Shown: positions 1 through 6,692 of the stretch, in pieces
How the letters are laid out: each line of letters starts with the position of its first letter
Numbering within the stretch: the stretch's first letter is position 1
Origin: Hypericibacter sp963696655
Lineage (GTDB): Bacteria > Pseudomonadota > Alphaproteobacteria > Dongiales > Dongiaceae
Length of the DNA: 17,715 nucleotides
NCBI GenBank assembly: GCA_963696655.1
Contig: CAVOLB010000127.1
Span: 1 to 17,715 of the forward strand
Direction: 5' to 3'
Translations under genes and position numbers: made by a program
Notes under the pieces: model-generated
Told to the model about the DNA's origin: nothing
Databases searched by the model: none
What the model saw: only the letters and a program-made list of their open reading frames with translations

Positions 1-2
1 CG

Positions 3-599
3 CGCTTTTGGCGCTCAATGGGCTCGGCGTGGCGCCTGGCGCCCTATCTGCTGATCGGGGTCTTCATCTGGGTCTTGGCGTTGCTCAAATCGGGCGTGCA
101 TGCGACGCTGGCCGGCGTCGCCGTCGCCATGTTCATTCCGGTCCGCGCAGGCCCGGGCCGGGCGAGGCGGAATCGCCGCTCGAGCGGCTCGAGCATATGC
201 TGCTGCCCTGGGTGAGCTTCGCCATCATGCCGAGCTTCGCCTTCGCCAATGCCGGCGTCTCCTTCGCCGGCGTCACGGCCGCCGATCTGACGGCGCTTAT
301 CTGTCGGCATCGCGCTGGGCCTTTTCGTCGGCAAGCAGATCGGCGTCTTCGGCGTCGGCTGGCTCGCGGTCAGGGTCGGATTGTGCCGCAAGCCGGAGGG
401 GCTGAGCTGGACCGCGTTCTATGGCGTGTCGCTGCTCGCCGGGATCGGCTTTACCATGAGCCTCTTCATCGGATCGCTCGCCTTCGACGATCTCGCCCAT
501 GCGACGGCGATCCGGCTCGGCGTATTTGGCGGCTCGTTGGTCTCGGCGCTCGCCGGTTATTTCTGGTTGCGCGCGACGATCGGAGGGCGACCATCATGA
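3..599 (+). pseudogene. nhaA: Na+/H+ antiporter NhaA, 3' part, two frameshifts
   Basis: NhaA is an inner-membrane antiporter that exchanges Na+ for H+. The 5' end lies outside the window. What remains reads as the C-terminal half of NhaA, but in two frames. Frame 3 gives YLLIGVFIWVLALLKSGVHA and TLAGVAVAMFIP up to about 145. The frame starting at position 8 then gives SPLERLEHMLLPWVSFAIMP and FAFANAGVSF to about 290. Frame 3 resumes with GIALGLFVGKQIGVFGVGWL and FYGVSLLAGIGFTMSLFIGS to the stop at 597-599. The implied changes are a 1-base loss near 145-165 and a 1-base gain near 288-297. Frame 3 hits a TGA at 213-215, so the protein as written is truncated. Family identity is secure. Whether this is a true pseudogene or assembly error cannot be told from one sequence. 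The stop overlaps the ATG of the next gene (ATGA). Confidence 0.85.
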
Positions 600-1153
600 C
601 CAGGCAAGGAGAACGCGTCTTCATGTCAAGAACGATACGCATCGGCTTTGCAGCCCTATTGCTGCTCTCGGGCGCCGGCACGCGGAGCCTCGCCCAGTCG
701 GTCGCTTATCCCAACTTCACCCAGGCCGATCTGGATCACAACAATGTCGTGACCCAGGAAGAATGGATAAAGGCCGGATTGGCGCAATATGACGCGCTCG
801 ACACCAACCATGACGGCAAGCTGGAAGCTGCCGAGATCGAGGCCGTGCGCCAGACGATCGATCGGACCCATGACGAACCGCTCGCCACCGGCGAGGCGAC
901 ACCGCCTGTCGCGGCCTATGACACCGACAAGGACGGCCGCATCAGCGCCGATGAGTTCGACAAGGGGCTGGTCCGGGATCTCGGCGGCGGGGTGGGGGCC
1001 ACCGACGTCCAGCGCGACCAGGTGGTCCAACAGCTCAATCGCCAGTTCAAGAAAGCCGACAAGGACGGCGACGGCACCGTCTCCTACGACGACCTGTACC
1101 AGAACGTGCCCAACGCGACGCTGCTGTATCTGCCGCCGGTGACGTTCGATTGA
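596..1153 (+). CDS. EF-hand exported protein, first of a tandem pair
   Basis: This 185-residue protein probably binds Ca2+ in the periplasm. A signal peptide covers residues 1-33, with hydrophobic core IGFAALLLLSGAG and likely cleavage after SLA. Five EF-hand-type loops follow: D45-E56 (position 6 is N, not G), D69-E80 (canonical), D89-E100 (degenerate: position 6 is E, followed by Pro), D109-E120 (canonical) and D155-D166 (canonical with terminal Asp). I chose the start at 596 because GGAGG at 582-586 sits 9 bases upstream and because the downstream paralogue also begins MTRQ. A second start at 623 with AAGGAGA upstream would give 176 residues. The gene overlaps the nhaA stop by ATGA, implying co-transcription. 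At the position of the paralogue's lipobox Cys it has Ala, so it is probably soluble rather than lipid-anchored. Confidence 0.85.
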   Translation: MTRQGERVFMSRTIRIGFAALLLLSGAGTRSLAQSVAYPNFTQADLDHNNVVTQEEWIKAGLAQYDALDTNHDGKLEAAEIEAVRQTIDRTHDEPLATGEATPPVAAYDTDKDGRISADEFDKGLVRDLGGGVGATDVQRDQVVQQLNRQFKKADKDGDGTVSYDDLYQNVPNATLLYLPPVTFD

Positions 1154-1261
1154 GGCGTCCTGGCGATTGAGCGGCGCCGGAGGCGGCCCGAAAAACCCGG
1201 ATTGCCGGTCTTGGGCCCGCTGCCCTATTCTGCGGGGCAGGGCAAAGGGGAACCAATCGCG

Positions 1262-1816
1262 ATGACCAGGCAAGATCGACGCGGCGGCCGGGGCGCGGCC
1301 GCGTTCATGGGATGTATGGTGCTGCTGCTGTCGGGCTGCAGCACGCCGCAGTTGGCACAACCGCCCTCCTATCCGAACTTCACTCAGGCCGACCTCGATC
1401 ACGACCATGTCGTGACCCAGGAGGAGTGGCTGCAGGCGGGCCTGCACCAGTTCGATACGCTCGACACCAACCATGACGGCAAGATCGACGCCGCCGAGAT
1501 CGAGGCCGCGCGCCAGACGCTCGACCGGAACCATGACGGCACCGTCACCACCGACGAGGTCATTCCGTCCTTCGCCGCCTACGACACCGACAAGGACGGC
1601 ACTGTCAGCTCCGCCGAGTTCAACAAGGGGCTGGTCCGGGATCTCGGCGGCACGCCGGGCGCCACCGAGGTCTATCGCGACCAGCTGGTCAAGCAGATCA
1701 ACAGCCAGTTCAATAAGGCCGACAAGAACAAGGACGGCCGGGGTTCCTATGACGATCTCTACAATTACGACCCGGTCTCGACGGTGTTCGAGATGCCGCT
1801 CTATTCCTTCTATTGA
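1262..1816 (+). CDS. EF-hand lipoprotein, second of a tandem pair
   Basis: This 184-residue putative Ca2+-binding lipoprotein is a paralogue of the gene just upstream. The lipoprotein signal peptide ends in the lipobox L23-S24-G25-C26, so C26 should be lipidated and the protein tethered to a membrane facing the periplasm. Five EF-hand loops lie at D44-E55, D68-E79, D88-E99, D108-E119 and D154-D165. All but the first have Gly at loop position 6, including the third loop that is degenerate in the upstream copy. The start at 1262 has AAAGGGG upstream (about 1245-1251). The two genes share MTRQ, YPNFTQADLDH, VVTQEEW, DTNHDGK and KGLVRDLGG, with similar DNA, so they arose by tandem duplication. 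The C-termini (PLYSFY here, PPVTFD upstream) differ. The biological role is unknown. Confidence 0.88.
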   Translation: MTRQDRRGGRGAAAFMGCMVLLLSGCSTPQLAQPPSYPNFTQADLDHDHVVTQEEWLQAGLHQFDTLDTNHDGKIDAAEIEAARQTLDRNHDGTVTTDEVIPSFAAYDTDKDGTVSSAEFNKGLVRDLGGTPGATEVYRDQLVKQINSQFNKADKNKDGRGSYDDLYNYDPVSTVFEMPLYSFY

Positions 1817-1917
1817 CGGGTTCGGGGCCGGCCTCCGGCTCCCGCCCGCCGCCACCGGAAAGCGCACGAAAATGGCCCGCGGGGCCCCGGCCAGACCCGC
1901 GGAAATGCGTGGAAAAA

Positions 1918-1946
1918 TTGACAAAGGGGAAGGGACCCCCTAAGAC
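1918..1946 (+). promoter_or_regulatory. candidate sigma-70 promoter of tRNA-Ser
   Basis: A perfect TTGACA at 1918-1923 is followed after exactly 17 bases by TAAGAC at 1941-1946. The -35 element is ideal and the -10 is weak. Transcription would begin near 1953, about 45 bases before the tRNA. No other gene start lies nearby on this strand. Confidence 0.5.
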
Positions 1947-1997
1947 GGCACCGGCATACGCCGTGGCCCCTTAACCGGGGCAAACCTCTCGTCGTGC

Positions 1998-2091
1998 GGA
2001 GGGGTGGCCGAGTGGCTGAAGGCGGCGGTTTGCTAAACCGTTATAGGGCCCTAAAGCTCTATCGTGGGTTCGAATCCCATCCCCTCCGCCA
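1998..2091 (+). tRNA. tRNA-Ser (anticodon GCU)
   Basis: The acceptor stem GGAGGGG (1998-2004) pairs with CCCCTCC (2081-2087), followed by discriminator G (2088) and encoded CCA (2089-2091). The anticodon arm is GCGGT-TTGCTAA-ACCGT, giving anticodon GCT, which reads the serine codons AGC and AGU. A long variable arm (ATAGGG pairing with CTCTAT) confirms a class II tRNA, as expected for serine. The T arm is GTGGG-TTCGAAT-CCCAT. No second tRNA is visible. A T-rich run follows at about 2094-2106 without a clear hairpin. Confidence 0.97.
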
Positions 2092-2421
2092 CCTTTCTCT
2101 TTTTACCCCTATTTGCGGCGGCGAACCCTGCGTTCGCCCAAACCTTCGAGCTCGGCACGGAGCAGGCCCGGGTCACGGAGAGGCATTGGCCATGCTGACG
2201 ACCGAGATCGGCCAATTGCGGATGACTGAACTGCCGTAGCCGCTGTTGGCGCCTGGGGCCCGGACGAAGCTCGTCACCTGGCCGCATGTTGCAGGCTTCG
2301 CTGGTAGTCAGACCCGGTAGGGCGAGCTGACGCTAAAAGATCACCGCCCCCGGTAGCCGATCCACGCCTCTACGTTGCATGGACATCGTGGGGCCCGCCC
2401 TTATGGCAGTGCTGAGTACTC
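2092..2421. other. gene-free stretch downstream of tRNA-Ser
   Basis: Across these 330 bases I see no ORF resembling a known protein, no RBS-led start and no clear hairpin terminator. I looked for a copy of the tRNA 3' end (TTCGAATCCCATCCCCTCC) that could mark an integration site and found none. The sequence is less regular in codon periodicity than the flanking genes and may be decayed coding DNA. Confidence 0.5.
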
Positions 2422-2688
2422 TCAATCTGCCTTGAAAGCCACCCACACCAAGAACGCGGATGTCGCCAAGCACACCAAGCCCATGACACGAGTCACGACG
2501 AGATATGAGGTGGAGCTCACATAAGCGTGGAGTCCCATATGACGCCTAATACCCCTTGTTGCCGACTTCTGTACACGACGTTGAATATGACGGGTGAAGA
2601 ATAGGCAATAGACGCCCAAACCCAACGTCACCGCGATACCCCCATATATGCTGTTCAGATCCCTGATCAGATCGCTGACAACCGGCAC
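2422..2688 (-). CDS. small two-helix membrane protein, unknown function
   Basis: I do not recognise a family for this 88-residue protein. Two hydrophobic segments are visible: about residues 15-32 (around GGIAVTLGLGVYCLFF) and about 62-87 (around VMGLVCLATSAFLVWVAF). The loop between them is strongly basic (RHIQRRVQKSATRGIRR), predicting a cytoplasmic loop and both ends outside. The GTG start at 2688 is well supported by GGAGG (about 2694-2698) six bases upstream. Codon choice is less GC3-biased than in neighbouring genes, with many codons ending in T or A, which hints at foreign or recently acquired DNA. It stands alone on this strand, with only weak ORF evidence upstream (2667-2852). Confidence 0.6.
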   Translation of the reverse strand: MPVVSDLIRDLNSIYGGIAVTLGLGVYCLFFTRHIQRRVQKSATRGIRRHMGLHAYVSSTSYLVVTRVMGLVCLATSAFLVWVAFKAD

Positions 2689-2891
2689 CAGCTCCCTCCG
2701 ACTTTGCCCCGACGCGAGGAATAATTATAGCTGTCGCCGACTTGCGGCGGAACTAACCCCACCCCGGATTTTGTGCCGGCTCCAGGTGCGTCGGATTCCG
2801 AGACACCACCCCAATATCCCGCTGTAACATTGAAGCTGCTACTCGTAAGCAAGCTATCGAGTTCAGCTTGCGCCGCAGGGACGCGGTTCGC

Positions 2892-3785
2892 TCAGCTTTC
2901 GAAATAACGCGGCCGGTCGAGATCGGAAATCAGCCCTCGCTGCTTCGGCTGCCACCCGAGCCGCTCCCGTGTTTTCTGACTCGAGGCCAGGTTGTCGAGG
3001 GCCGCGAAATGCGCGAACCAGCCGAAGTGGCCGGCGGCCTCCTCGGGAGGCTTGCTCACGACCGGCAGGTCGAGGCGACGGCCGATCACGCCGGCGATGT
3101 CGCGGAACGGCACGCCCTCTTCGGCGACCCCGTGATAGCGGGCGCTGGCGGAACCCTTCTCGAGCGCTAATCTGAAGAGAGGGGCGGCATCGAGCCGATG
3201 CACGGCGGCCCAGCGGTTGAGCCCGTCGCCCACATAGGCCGAAACGCCTTTCTCGCGCGCGATACCGATCAGGAGCGGGACGAAGCCGTGATCGCCGTCG
3301 CCATGGACGGAGGGCGGCAGGCGCACCACCGATACATGCCCGCCATGCGCCGCCACCGCAGCCGCCGCCTCTTCCGAAGCGACACGGGGGATCGACGCCT
3401 CGGAAGGAGGCACATCGTCTTCGGTCGCGAGGCGGTCTTGCCGCAGAAGCCCGGTTCCGGAGGTGACGATCAAGGGGCGGTAGGAGCCGGCGAGCGCGGC
3501 GCCGAGAGCCTCGATGGCGTGCCTGTCGATCTCGCAGTTGGCCTTGAACTTCGAGAAGTCGTGGATGAAGGCGGTATGGATCACGCCGTCCGCCATGGCG
3601 GCACCGCGGCGCAGGCTGTCCAGGTCTTCGAGACCGCCCCGATGCGCTTCAGCGCCGGCGGCGTTGAGAGCCTGGGCGGCTGCCTCCGAGCGAGCCAGCC
3701 CAAGCACCTGATGGCCCGCGTCAATGAGCTCCCGAACCACGGCAGAGCCGACAAAGCCCGTGGCACCGGTGACGAACACACGCAT
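2892..3785 (-). CDS. atypical extended SDR / NAD(P)-dependent epimerase-like protein
   Basis: This 297-residue cytoplasmic oxidoreductase-like protein has a Rossmann fold opening directly at the N-terminus: MRVFVTGATGFVGSAVV, with the NAD(P)-binding TGATGFVG at residues 6-13. The mid-region VVRLPPSVHGDGDHG and the C-terminal substrate region match NAD-dependent epimerase/dehydratase-type SDRs. The canonical catalytic YxxxK is not visible where expected; the region reads ASEEAAAAVAAHG, so this is an atypical SDR whose substrate I cannot name. I chose the start at 3785 because AAGGAGA lies about 8 bases upstream and the Rossmann motif begins at once. The reading frame is open further upstream to 3851, but that stretch resembles no SDR N-terminus. 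It is transcribed divergently from an AraC-type gene 134 bases away, an arrangement in which the regulator commonly controls the reductase. Confidence 0.85.
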   Translation of the reverse strand: MRVFVTGATGFVGSAVVRELIDAGHQVLGLARSEAAAQALNAAGAEAHRGGLEDLDSLRRGAAMADGVIHTAFIHDFSKFKANCEIDRHAIEALGAALAGSYRPLIVTSGTGLLRQDRLATEDDVPPSEASIPRVASEEAAAAVAAHGGHVSVVRLPPSVHGDGDHGFVPLLIGIAREKGVSAYVGDGLNRWAAVHRLDAAPLFRLALEKGSASARYHGVAEEGVPFRDIAGVIGRRLDLPVVSKPPEEAAGHFGWFAHFAALDNLASSQKTRERLGWQPKQRGLISDLDRPRYFES

Positions 3786-3819
3786 CGCGACGTCTCCTTC
3801 CTCTCGTTCCATGACCCGT

Positions 3820-3835
3820 GACCGCATTCGCGGTC
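3820..3835. promoter_or_regulatory. perfect inverted repeat in the SDR/araC intergenic region
   Basis: GACCGC-ATTC-GCGGTC is a perfect 6-base inverted repeat with a 4-base centre, about 35 bases upstream of the SDR start and between the two divergent genes. It could be an operator or a 5'-UTR hairpin of the SDR transcript. A direct repeat, CCGTA-AAGT-CCGTA, lies closer to the araC start (about 3875-3889) and is the more AraC-like geometry. Both are visual matches only. Confidence 0.35.
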
Positions 3836-3919
3836 TCGGTGTCGTCGTCATAGGCGATTGAGGCGGTACGATCTATGCCGTAAAGTCCGTATTATCTTCG
3901 CAATCGTCCGGGATGGCTC

Positions 3920-4897
3920 ATGGACCCGCTCTCCGATGTGCTGTCGCTGCTGAAGCCGCGCAACCACATGTCCGCCGGTTTCGATGCCGGCGGAAACTGG
4001 TCGGTCCAGTTCGCCGACCAGCAGGGCAGCATCAAATGCGGCGCCGTGGTTTCCGGTCAGTGCTGGCTGTCCGTGGAGGGCGTTCCCGACGCGGTGCGCC
4101 TGGAGACGGGGGATGGCTTCCTGATGCCGAGCGGGCGGCCCTTCCGCATCGCCACCGACATGACGGCGACGCGTGTCGATGCCCGCGAGATTTTCTCGAA
4201 CGCGCGCAATGGCGGCATCGTCTCGTGCAATGGCGGCGGGGATTGCTTTCTCGTCAGCAGCCGCTTCGTCCTTGGCGGCAATCATGCCGGCATCCTGTTG
4301 CGGATGCTGCCGCCCATCGTCCATCTGCGGAACGAGCCGGATCGGGCGGCCCTGCGCTGGTCCGTGGAGCGGATGATGCAGGAGCTGCGCGAACCGCAGC
4401 CGGGCGGCTTCCTGGTCATCCAGCACCTCGCGCATATGATGCTGGTGCAGGCTCTGCGGCGGCATCTGTCGGAGGGGTTCAGAGGCGGGGTCGGGTGGCT
4501 CTTCGCCCTGGCGGACAGGCAGATGAGTGCTGCGATCGGCGCCATGCATGAGGATCCGGCGCATCGCTGGACATTGCAGACGCTGGCGGCGCGCGCCGGC
4601 ATGTCGCGCTCGAGCTTCGCCCTGAAATTCAAGGAGACGGTCGGCGCGTCGCCCATGGACTATCTGACGCGCTGGCGAATGCTGCTGGCCGGGGACAGGC
4701 TGGCGAATTCCGGCGATCCGGTTTCCGTCATCGCCTTGTCGCTCGGCTACGAATCCGAAAGCGCCTTCAGCACGGCCTTCAAGCGGGTCATGGGCTGCTC
4801 GCCGCGGCAATATAGCCGTGGCGGGAATCCGGCTTCCTCCTCCCCCAGCGAAAGGGAAGCTACCCGCGCCGACCGGCTCGAACCTGTCTCGGGCTGA
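3920..4897 (+). CDS. AraC-family transcriptional regulator with N-terminal cupin
   Basis: This 325-residue DNA-binding regulator has a cupin-type sensory domain at about residues 1-190, with the DPLSDVLSLL opening and the LETGDGFLMPSGRPF region typical of the Cupin_6 class of AraC regulators. The C-terminal double helix-turn-helix lies at about residues 214-297, including WTLQTLAARAGMSRSSFALKF and the signature VIALSLGYESESAFSTAFKR followed by SPRQY. The last 28 residues are a polar tail. The start at 3920 follows CGGGA about 8 bases upstream. It is divergent from the SDR gene, so the most likely target is that shared intergenic region, though the inducer is unknown. Length and domain order are normal for the family. 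Confidence 0.93.
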   Translation: MDPLSDVLSLLKPRNHMSAGFDAGGNWSVQFADQQGSIKCGAVVSGQCWLSVEGVPDAVRLETGDGFLMPSGRPFRIATDMTATRVDAREIFSNARNGGIVSCNGGGDCFLVSSRFVLGGNHAGILLRMLPPIVHLRNEPDRAALRWSVERMMQELREPQPGGFLVIQHLAHMMLVQALRRHLSEGFRGGVGWLFALADRQMSAAIGAMHEDPAHRWTLQTLAARAGMSRSSFALKFKETVGASPMDYLTRWRMLLAGDRLANSGDPVSVIALSLGYESESAFSTAFKRVMGCSPRQYSRGGNPASSSPSEREATRADRLEPVSG

Positions 4898-4931
4898 CAG
4901 GCGCCGCTGGCGGGAGACGACGTCCTACTGT

Positions 4932-4951
4932 TTCACAAATGCGTGGGTGAA
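4932..4951. promoter_or_regulatory. inverted repeat TTCAC-N10-GTGAA
   Basis: A 5-base inverted repeat with 10-base spacing lies about 100 bases upstream of the DUF5666-like gene and just after araC. The outer bases nearly extend the symmetry (TGTTTCAC against GTGAACA). It is a possible regulator site, but could be chance. Confidence 0.2.
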
Positions 4952-5053
4952 CAATAATTTCGGCGCTCGCCATCGCAGCAGCGCCTAGTCTCTCGACAGA
5001 GACGTCCTCGCGGCATTTGTGTCGCCCGGGTCCCCCTGTCAGGAGACGACCGC

Positions 5054-5686
5054 ATGAAGCTCTCATCCTTCCCTTTCGCGCGCGCCCTTGCGATGCCGCT
5101 GCTGCTGACGAGCGCGCTGCTGGCCCTGGCGACGCTGGCGCAGGCCGCGGATGCGCCGCCGACCCGAATCCGCGGCACGGTCGAGGCGGTGGCCGGCGAC
5201 CTGCTGACGATCAAGAGCAATCAGGGTGAGGACCTCGCGGTGACGATGAACCCGGACACCACGGTCCATGCCATCACGCTCGCCAAGATCGCCGACATCC
5301 AGCCGGGACGCTATATCGGCGCCACGGCCGTGCCGCAGGCGGACGGCACGCTCAAGGCGCTCGAGGTCCATGTCTTTCCGCCGGAGATGGCTGGGGCCGG
5401 CGACGGGCATCGCCCCTGGGACCTCGCGCCCAACAGCTCGATGACCAACGGCGTCGTCGGCGAGCTCGTGACCAGCAACGGCCGGACGATCACGATCAAA
5501 TACAAGGACGGCGAGCAGAAGGTGGCGATCCCCGACGACATGCCGGTGGTGAACATCGAGGCGGGCGACCGCTCGCTGCTGATGCCCGGGGTCCATGTCA
5601 TGATCTTCGCGGTCGAGAATGACGACGGGACCCTGACCGCCCGCTCGATCTCGGCGGGCAAGAACGGGATCAAGCCGCCGATGTGA
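5054..5686 (+). CDS. exported DUF5666-like two-repeat protein
   Basis: This 210-residue protein begins with a Sec signal peptide (residues 1-31, hydrophobic LLLTSALLALATL, cleavage after AQA). The mature part contains two related beta-rich repeats. Repeat 1, about 38-107, starts IRGTVEAVAGDLLTIKSNQG and ends DGTLKALEVHVFP. Repeat 2, about 134-203, starts GVVGELVTSNGRTITIKYKD and ends DGTLTARSIS. This pattern resembles DUF5666 / OB-like repeats, whose function is not established. The start at 5054 has AGGAGA at 5041-5046, 7 bases upstream. It appears to be a single-gene transcript, closed by a hairpin terminator. No catalytic motif is visible, so a periplasmic binding or structural role is only a guess. 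Confidence 0.8.
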   Translation: MKLSSFPFARALAMPLLLTSALLALATLAQAADAPPTRIRGTVEAVAGDLLTIKSNQGEDLAVTMNPDTTVHAITLAKIADIQPGRYIGATAVPQADGTLKALEVHVFPPEMAGAGDGHRPWDLAPNSSMTNGVVGELVTSNGRTITIKYKDGEQKVAIPDDMPVVNIEAGDRSLLMPGVHVMIFAVENDDGTLTARSISAGKNGIKPPM

Positions 5687-5697
5687 TCGCTAGAGAC

Positions 5698-5725
5698 ACC
5701 GGCAGGAGGCCGGTAGGTTTTCTTC
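5698..5725 (+). terminator. rho-independent terminator after the DUF5666-like gene
   Basis: ACCGGC (5698-5703), loop AGGAG and GCCGGT (5709-5714) form a perfect 6-bp GC-rich stem, followed by AGG and then TTTTCTTC (5718-5725). It lies 12 bases after the stop codon. No T-run is present on the opposite side, so it serves the plus-strand gene and not the convergent mug gene. Confidence 0.75.
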
Positions 5726-5728
5726 GAT

Positions 5729-6253
5729 TTATGTCGGCGCTTGGCTCTGGCTTGCGGCCCGATAGAGCTCGCGGTAGGCGCCGACGAGCTGATCCAGGCT
5801 GAACGCCCGGTTCCGCCCGCTGGGATTGGGTAGCACCCACGCCGCGGCACCGCCGAAAGCGGCTGGCTGAGATCCCCAGGCGACGTCTCGCCGATCGGAC
5901 AGGGCGGAATAGGCCGCTTTACCGAGAAAAGCGACGAAGCGCGGCGCATAGCGCGTGATCTTTTGCTCAAATTGCGCGGCGGCGGCGGGGAATTCTCGCG
6001 CCGACAGTTCCTCCGCCCGCGCCGTCGGCCGCTCCACCACCGTTGTCAGGCCACATCGATGCTGCAGGATCATGCGGTCGTTCTCGGGAAGGATCTCCTC
6101 CGGCGTGAAGCCGGCCAGATGGATCACGCGCCAGAAGCGATTACTCCTTGCGACAAAATGATGCCCCGCGACGGCTGCGGTCATTCCGGGATTGATCCCG
6201 CAGAAGATGACCGTAAGGCCCTTGGCGATGATATCCGGGAGCGGATCAGCCAT
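5729..6253 (-). CDS. mug: G/U mismatch-specific uracil-DNA glycosylase
   Basis: Mug/TDG enzymes excise uracil, ethenocytosine or thymine from mismatches with guanine in base-excision repair. This 174-residue protein is close to E. coli Mug in length. Motif 1 is IFCGINPG at residues 16-23, with N21 at the position of the catalytic Asn of E. coli Mug. Motif 2 is LPNPSGRNR at 141-149, which contacts the mismatch-containing strand. The central PRFVAFLGKAAYSAL fits the family core. I chose the start at 6253 because MADPLPDII aligns with the usual N-terminus. The frame stays open upstream to 6352, but that stretch translates a dispersed-repeat remnant (HSWFPAFAGI) and is not family-like. The gene is convergent with the DUF5666-like gene. 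Its promoter must lie within or next to the aldo/keto reductase remnant. Confidence 0.93.
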   Translation of the reverse strand: MADPLPDIIAKGLTVIFCGINPGMTAAVAGHHFVARSNRFWRVIHLAGFTPEEILPENDRMILQHRCGLTTVVERPTARAEELSAREFPAAAAQFEQKITRYAPRFVAFLGKAAYSALSDRRDVAWGSQPAAFGGAAAWVLPNPSGRNRAFSLDQLVGAYRELYRAASQSQAPT

Positions 6254-6266
6254 GACGCGCCTCGCA

Positions 6267-6289
6267 ATTCCAGCAAAAGCCGGGAACCA
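6267..6289. repeat. remnant of a dispersed palindromic repeat (IPAKAG type)
   Basis: The sequence ATTCCAGCAAAAGCCGGGAA, continued by CCA, forms an imperfect hairpin (TTCCaGC / GCcGGGAA) and translates as IPAKAGNQ on one strand and WFPAFAGI on the other. These strings are hallmarks of short intergenic repeats found widely in proteobacteria. It lies exactly between the mug start and the aldo/keto reductase fragment. Confidence 0.5.
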
Positions 6290-6292
6290 AGA

Positions 6293-6583
6293 ATGGTGGA
6301 CGATCCGGTCATCACAGCGATCGCAAAGCGCGTCGGCAAGACCCCTGCGCAACTTGCGTTGGCCTGGGCTGTACAGCGCGGCACCGCGTTCCTGACGACC
6401 TCAATCACGGCCCGCCGTATCCAGGAGAATTTTGAGCTTTCGATACGGCCCGAAGACGCCCTGAAGGAAAGTCGGGCCGGCATCACGACAAGCATCCGGT
6501 TCAACGCCGTGGTGGAAACAGGCGTGCCTCGGTTTATTCCCCGGGCCACACAAACAGAACAGAAGAGTACGGGATCGCATTGA
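6293..6583 (+). pseudogene. aldo/keto reductase, C-terminal remnant
   Basis: The frame encodes about 96 residues that read as the C-terminal portion of an aldo/keto reductase: DPVITAIAKRVGKTPAQLAL, AWAVQRGTAFLTTS, RRIQENFEL, and the end RFNAVVETGVPRFIPR. In intact family members this follows the TIM-barrel strands carrying the catalytic Asp-Tyr-Lys-His. Those are missing here because no reductase sequence precedes position 6293, while a full protein needs more than 300 residues. The fragment has no internal stop, so truncation may be recent or the piece may have arrived as a fragment. The 5' breakpoint coincides with the dispersed-repeat remnant, suggesting recombination there. No RBS supports expression. 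Confidence 0.75.
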
Positions 6584-6692
6584 GCTTGGCGAGGAGCCGC
6601 GACTGAGGGTACTCACTATAAGTCATGCGCCGACAGCCGCATGTCCAATATTGAACAGGGCGGAGCGTTTCATCTTGGTCGCCGGCTGACAG

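Noticed and set aside
1154..1261. Hairpin (CTGCCC / GGGCAG, about 1220-1243) as a terminator between the EF-hand genes
   Set aside because: No T-run follows and the SD of the second gene lies just after it; perhaps an mRNA stem, but not supported as a terminator.
656..1924. 422-residue minus-strand ORF across the EF-hand genes
   Set aside because: It is a frame shadow of the two EF-hand genes; its repeated VLVGVIGRD-type strings are the antisense of the calcium loops.
2092..2421. Possible att site (copy of the tRNA-Ser 3' end)
   Set aside because: Searched by eye on both strands to about 2.9 kb; no match longer than a few bases and no integrase gene.
2667..2852. 61-codon minus-strand ORF (contains NVTAGYWGGV) before the small membrane protein
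   Set aside because: Only a TTG start without an SD and no recognisable family. Its composition is somewhat protein-like, so it may be a decayed gene, but I cannot support it.
6254..6352. N-terminal extension of Mug
   Set aside because: The extra residues translate a dispersed repeat and antisense of the aldo/keto reductase remnant; the family N-terminus fits Met at 6253.
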